A stretch of DNA of 64,000 bases from Anaerocolumna sp047777345 (GTDB lineage Bacteria; Bacillota; Clostridia; Lachnospirales; Lachnospiraceae): the NCBI GenBank assembly GCA_047777345.1, contig JBKEEJ010000008.1:82366-146365 (forward strand), in the 5' to 3' direction. Made by a program: the position numbers and the translations under genes. Of this stretch, positions 62,580 to 64,000 are shown piece after piece. Numbering within the stretch: the first letter of the stretch is position 1; each line of letters opens with the position of its first letter. Below the pieces are notes generated by a model. It searched no databases. It worked only from the letters and a program-made list of their open reading frames with translations, and was not told the DNA's origin.

Positions 62580-62658
62580 TACATAAAGGGGTAAAGCCAT
62601 GATATGGCAGGTATTTAATTTGTATGAGAACAGTGTCATAAAGCACTGATTATAAAAA

Positions 62659-62693
62659 AGATCAGCAATCCTTGCCATAAGGTTTGCTGATCT
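62659..62693. terminator. Bidirectional terminator after the rhamnose cluster
   Basis: AGATCAGCAA pairs with TTGCTGATCT, with inner CCTT/AAGG; A-rich on one side and moderately T-rich on the other. It separates the rhamnosidase from the convergent CNNM gene. Confidence 0.75.
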
Positions 62694-62746
62694 ATGCTGT
62701 ATTATTTAAATTATGGTTATATTGTTTGCTATTGTTATATTGTTTG

Positions 62747-64000
62747 TTATTCTTCTTCTTTTTGTTCCGACTTTGGAAGAATAACAATATGAACTTTATC
62801 AATACGATTCTTATCAACGGAATCTACCGTATAGATTACATTGTCATCCGTTACAGATTCACCTGCTTCCGGCAAATGATCCAACAGATATATCAAATGC
62901 CCGGCGATGGAATCATAATCATCCGATTCCAAATTCAGGCCAAGAGCTTCATTAATTTCATCCAGTTTGGTATTGCCGTCGGCAATATATTCATTTTCTC
63001 CAACTTTTTTTATGGAATCTTCTTCGTCTTCGTCATATTCGTCCCTGATGTCACCAACGATTTCTTCCAGTAAGTCTTCCAATGTAATCAGTCCTGCCGT
63101 AACTCCATATTCGTCCAGAACAATGGCCAAAGGGATGGATTCTTTACGCATTTCAATAAGCAGTTCCGAAGTTTTTTTGTATTCGTAAGTAAAATAAGGT
63201 TCTCTCATAATGTTTCTTATGGAAAAGTCTTCTTTTGAACCCTTGTAAAAAAACAAATCTTTTATATTGATAATACCGATAACATTGTCTCTGGATTCAT
63301 CGTAAACCGGAAGTCTTGTATACTTGTCTTTTGCATAAAGTTCAACAAGTTCATCATAGGTTAAGGATGCTTCGGCAAAAACCATATCGGCTCTGGGAAC
63401 CATAACGTCCTTGGCCAAAGATTCGCCAAAATCAACAATTTTATTAATCATCCTTTGTTCTTCACTTTCGATAACACCTTCTTCATGGCTTACTTCCACA
63501 ATACTGCGCAGTTCGTCTTCCGTAATTACCGTGTTCTGGGTATGGGGATTTATGTGAAAGAGCATTAAAAAACCAAATGAGATTTTGTCAAATATAAATA
63601 CGAGCGGAGCCATAAATTTGGTTAACAGATAGATTACACGTCCATACCTTAAAGATATTTTCTCAGAATATAAGGAAGCTACGGTTTTTGGGGTTATTTC
63701 TCCAAAGATGATTACCAACAAGGTCAGAATTCCGACTATAATACCGATTCCAATACTATTATAATGATGAATGGCTAGAGTAGTGGCAATTGATGCGGCA
63801 GACAGATTGACAATATTATTGCCAATTAATATTGCGCTTAACATCTTGGAAGGATTTTCTATCAATCTGTTTACTATTATGGCTTTTTTGTTTTTTTCCT
63901 CTGCCAAACAGCGAATTTTTAGTTTATTAACAGTGGTCATGGCTGTTTCGGCTGATGAGAAAAAAGCAGACAGCAGCAATAGTATACCTATAATAATCAG
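62747..64000 (-). CDS. CNNM/CorC-family membrane protein (5' end outside window)
   Basis: The frame remains open to the window edge; at least 417 residues are present. N-terminal CNNM membrane domain (SAFFSSAETAMTTVNKLK, then helices to about 150), two CBS domains (MVPRADMVFAEAS..., YTRLPVYDE; IRNIMREPYFTYE..., PLAIVLDEYGVTAGLITLEDLLEEIVGDI) and a CorC/HlyC C-terminal domain. Family members are linked to magnesium efflux; older labels call them hemolysins, which is misleading. The true start lies beyond 64000. Confidence 0.9.
   Translation of the reverse strand: MIIIGILLLLSAFFSSAETAMTTVNKLKIRCLAEEKNKKAIIVNRLIENPSKMLSAILIGNNIVNLSAASIATTLAIHHYNSIGIGIIVGILTLLVIIFGEITPKTVASLYSEKISLRYGRVIYLLTKFMAPLVFIFDKISFGFLMLFHINPHTQNTVITEDELRSIVEVSHEEGVIESEEQRMINKIVDFGESLAKDVMVPRADMVFAEASLTYDELVELYAKDKYTRLPVYDESRDNVIGIINIKDLFFYKGSKEDFSIRNIMREPYFTYEYKKTSELLIEMRKESIPLAIVLDEYGVTAGLITLEDLLEEIVGDIRDEYDEDEEDSIKKVGENEYIADGNTKLDEINEALGLNLESDDYDSIAGHLIYLLDHLPEAGESVTDDNVIYTVDSVDKNRIDKVHIVILPKSEQKEEE

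Overview
The window looks like a chromosome segment of a low-GC anaerobic Firmicute, most likely a Lachnospiraceae/Clostridium-cluster bacterium. The evidence is the AT-rich sequence, the strong AGGAGG ribosome sites with frequent GTG and TTG starts, the T-box leader, the clostridial pyrK-pyrD-pyrE arrangement, the PTS-type trehalose operon and the L-rhamnose catabolic cluster. All calls come from reading the sequence and its translations; no database search was run.

Layout. 1-1090: a decayed integration site with a glycine-tRNA-like relic, two copies of a 79-bp repeat and the broken tail of a serine recombinase. 1.1-5.6 kb: trehalose regulon (treR divergent from treP-treA, with two perfect 16-bp operators). 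5.6-13.5 kb: single housekeeping genes (pyroglutamyl peptidase, a PadR/DUF2812 pair, a nitrilase-family amidohydrolase, a DODA-type dioxygenase, an HD-GYP protein, a DUF3298 protein, a Nudix protein with a degenerate box). 13.6-30.6 kb: de novo pyrimidine genes split into pyrC-pyrF and pyrK-pyrD-pyrE by about 12 kb. That gap holds two PLP sulfur-amino-acid enzymes, an insertion sequence, aminopeptidase P, a cyclophilin and a YfhO/CsbB-like cell-wall glycosylation pair. The first IS copy sits between a T-box leader and the sulfur-amino-acid operon that the leader should control.

30.8-52.3 kb is the most unusual part. A tightly overlapping ten-gene operon encodes a Tad-like (type IVc pilus/secretion-like) machine: three MinD/TadZ-like proteins that lack the P-loop lysine or have no P-loop, a CpaB/SAF protein, a membrane-anchored CpaF-like ATPase, one long TadB/TadC-like platform protein and four small membrane-anchored proteins. 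Next come two exported proteins, an SLH-like protein of about 400 aa and a giant protein of about 1080 aa, present twice in tandem. The second IS copy lies exactly at the junction of the two units. The ends of the units are almost identical, but a central block of about 2.2 kb, spanning the end of the first gene and the first half of the second, is strongly diverged. This looks like a variable cassette between conserved arms, plausibly a surface or secreted variation system tied to the Tad-like machine.

52.3-62.6 kb: an L-rhamnose/rhamnoside operon (AraC regulator, rhaB, rhaA, rhaD, fucO, GH1 glucosidase, GH78 rhamnosidase), with a degenerate 16-17-bp tandem repeat between rhaB and rhaA. The window ends inside a CNNM/CorC-type membrane protein on the minus strand.
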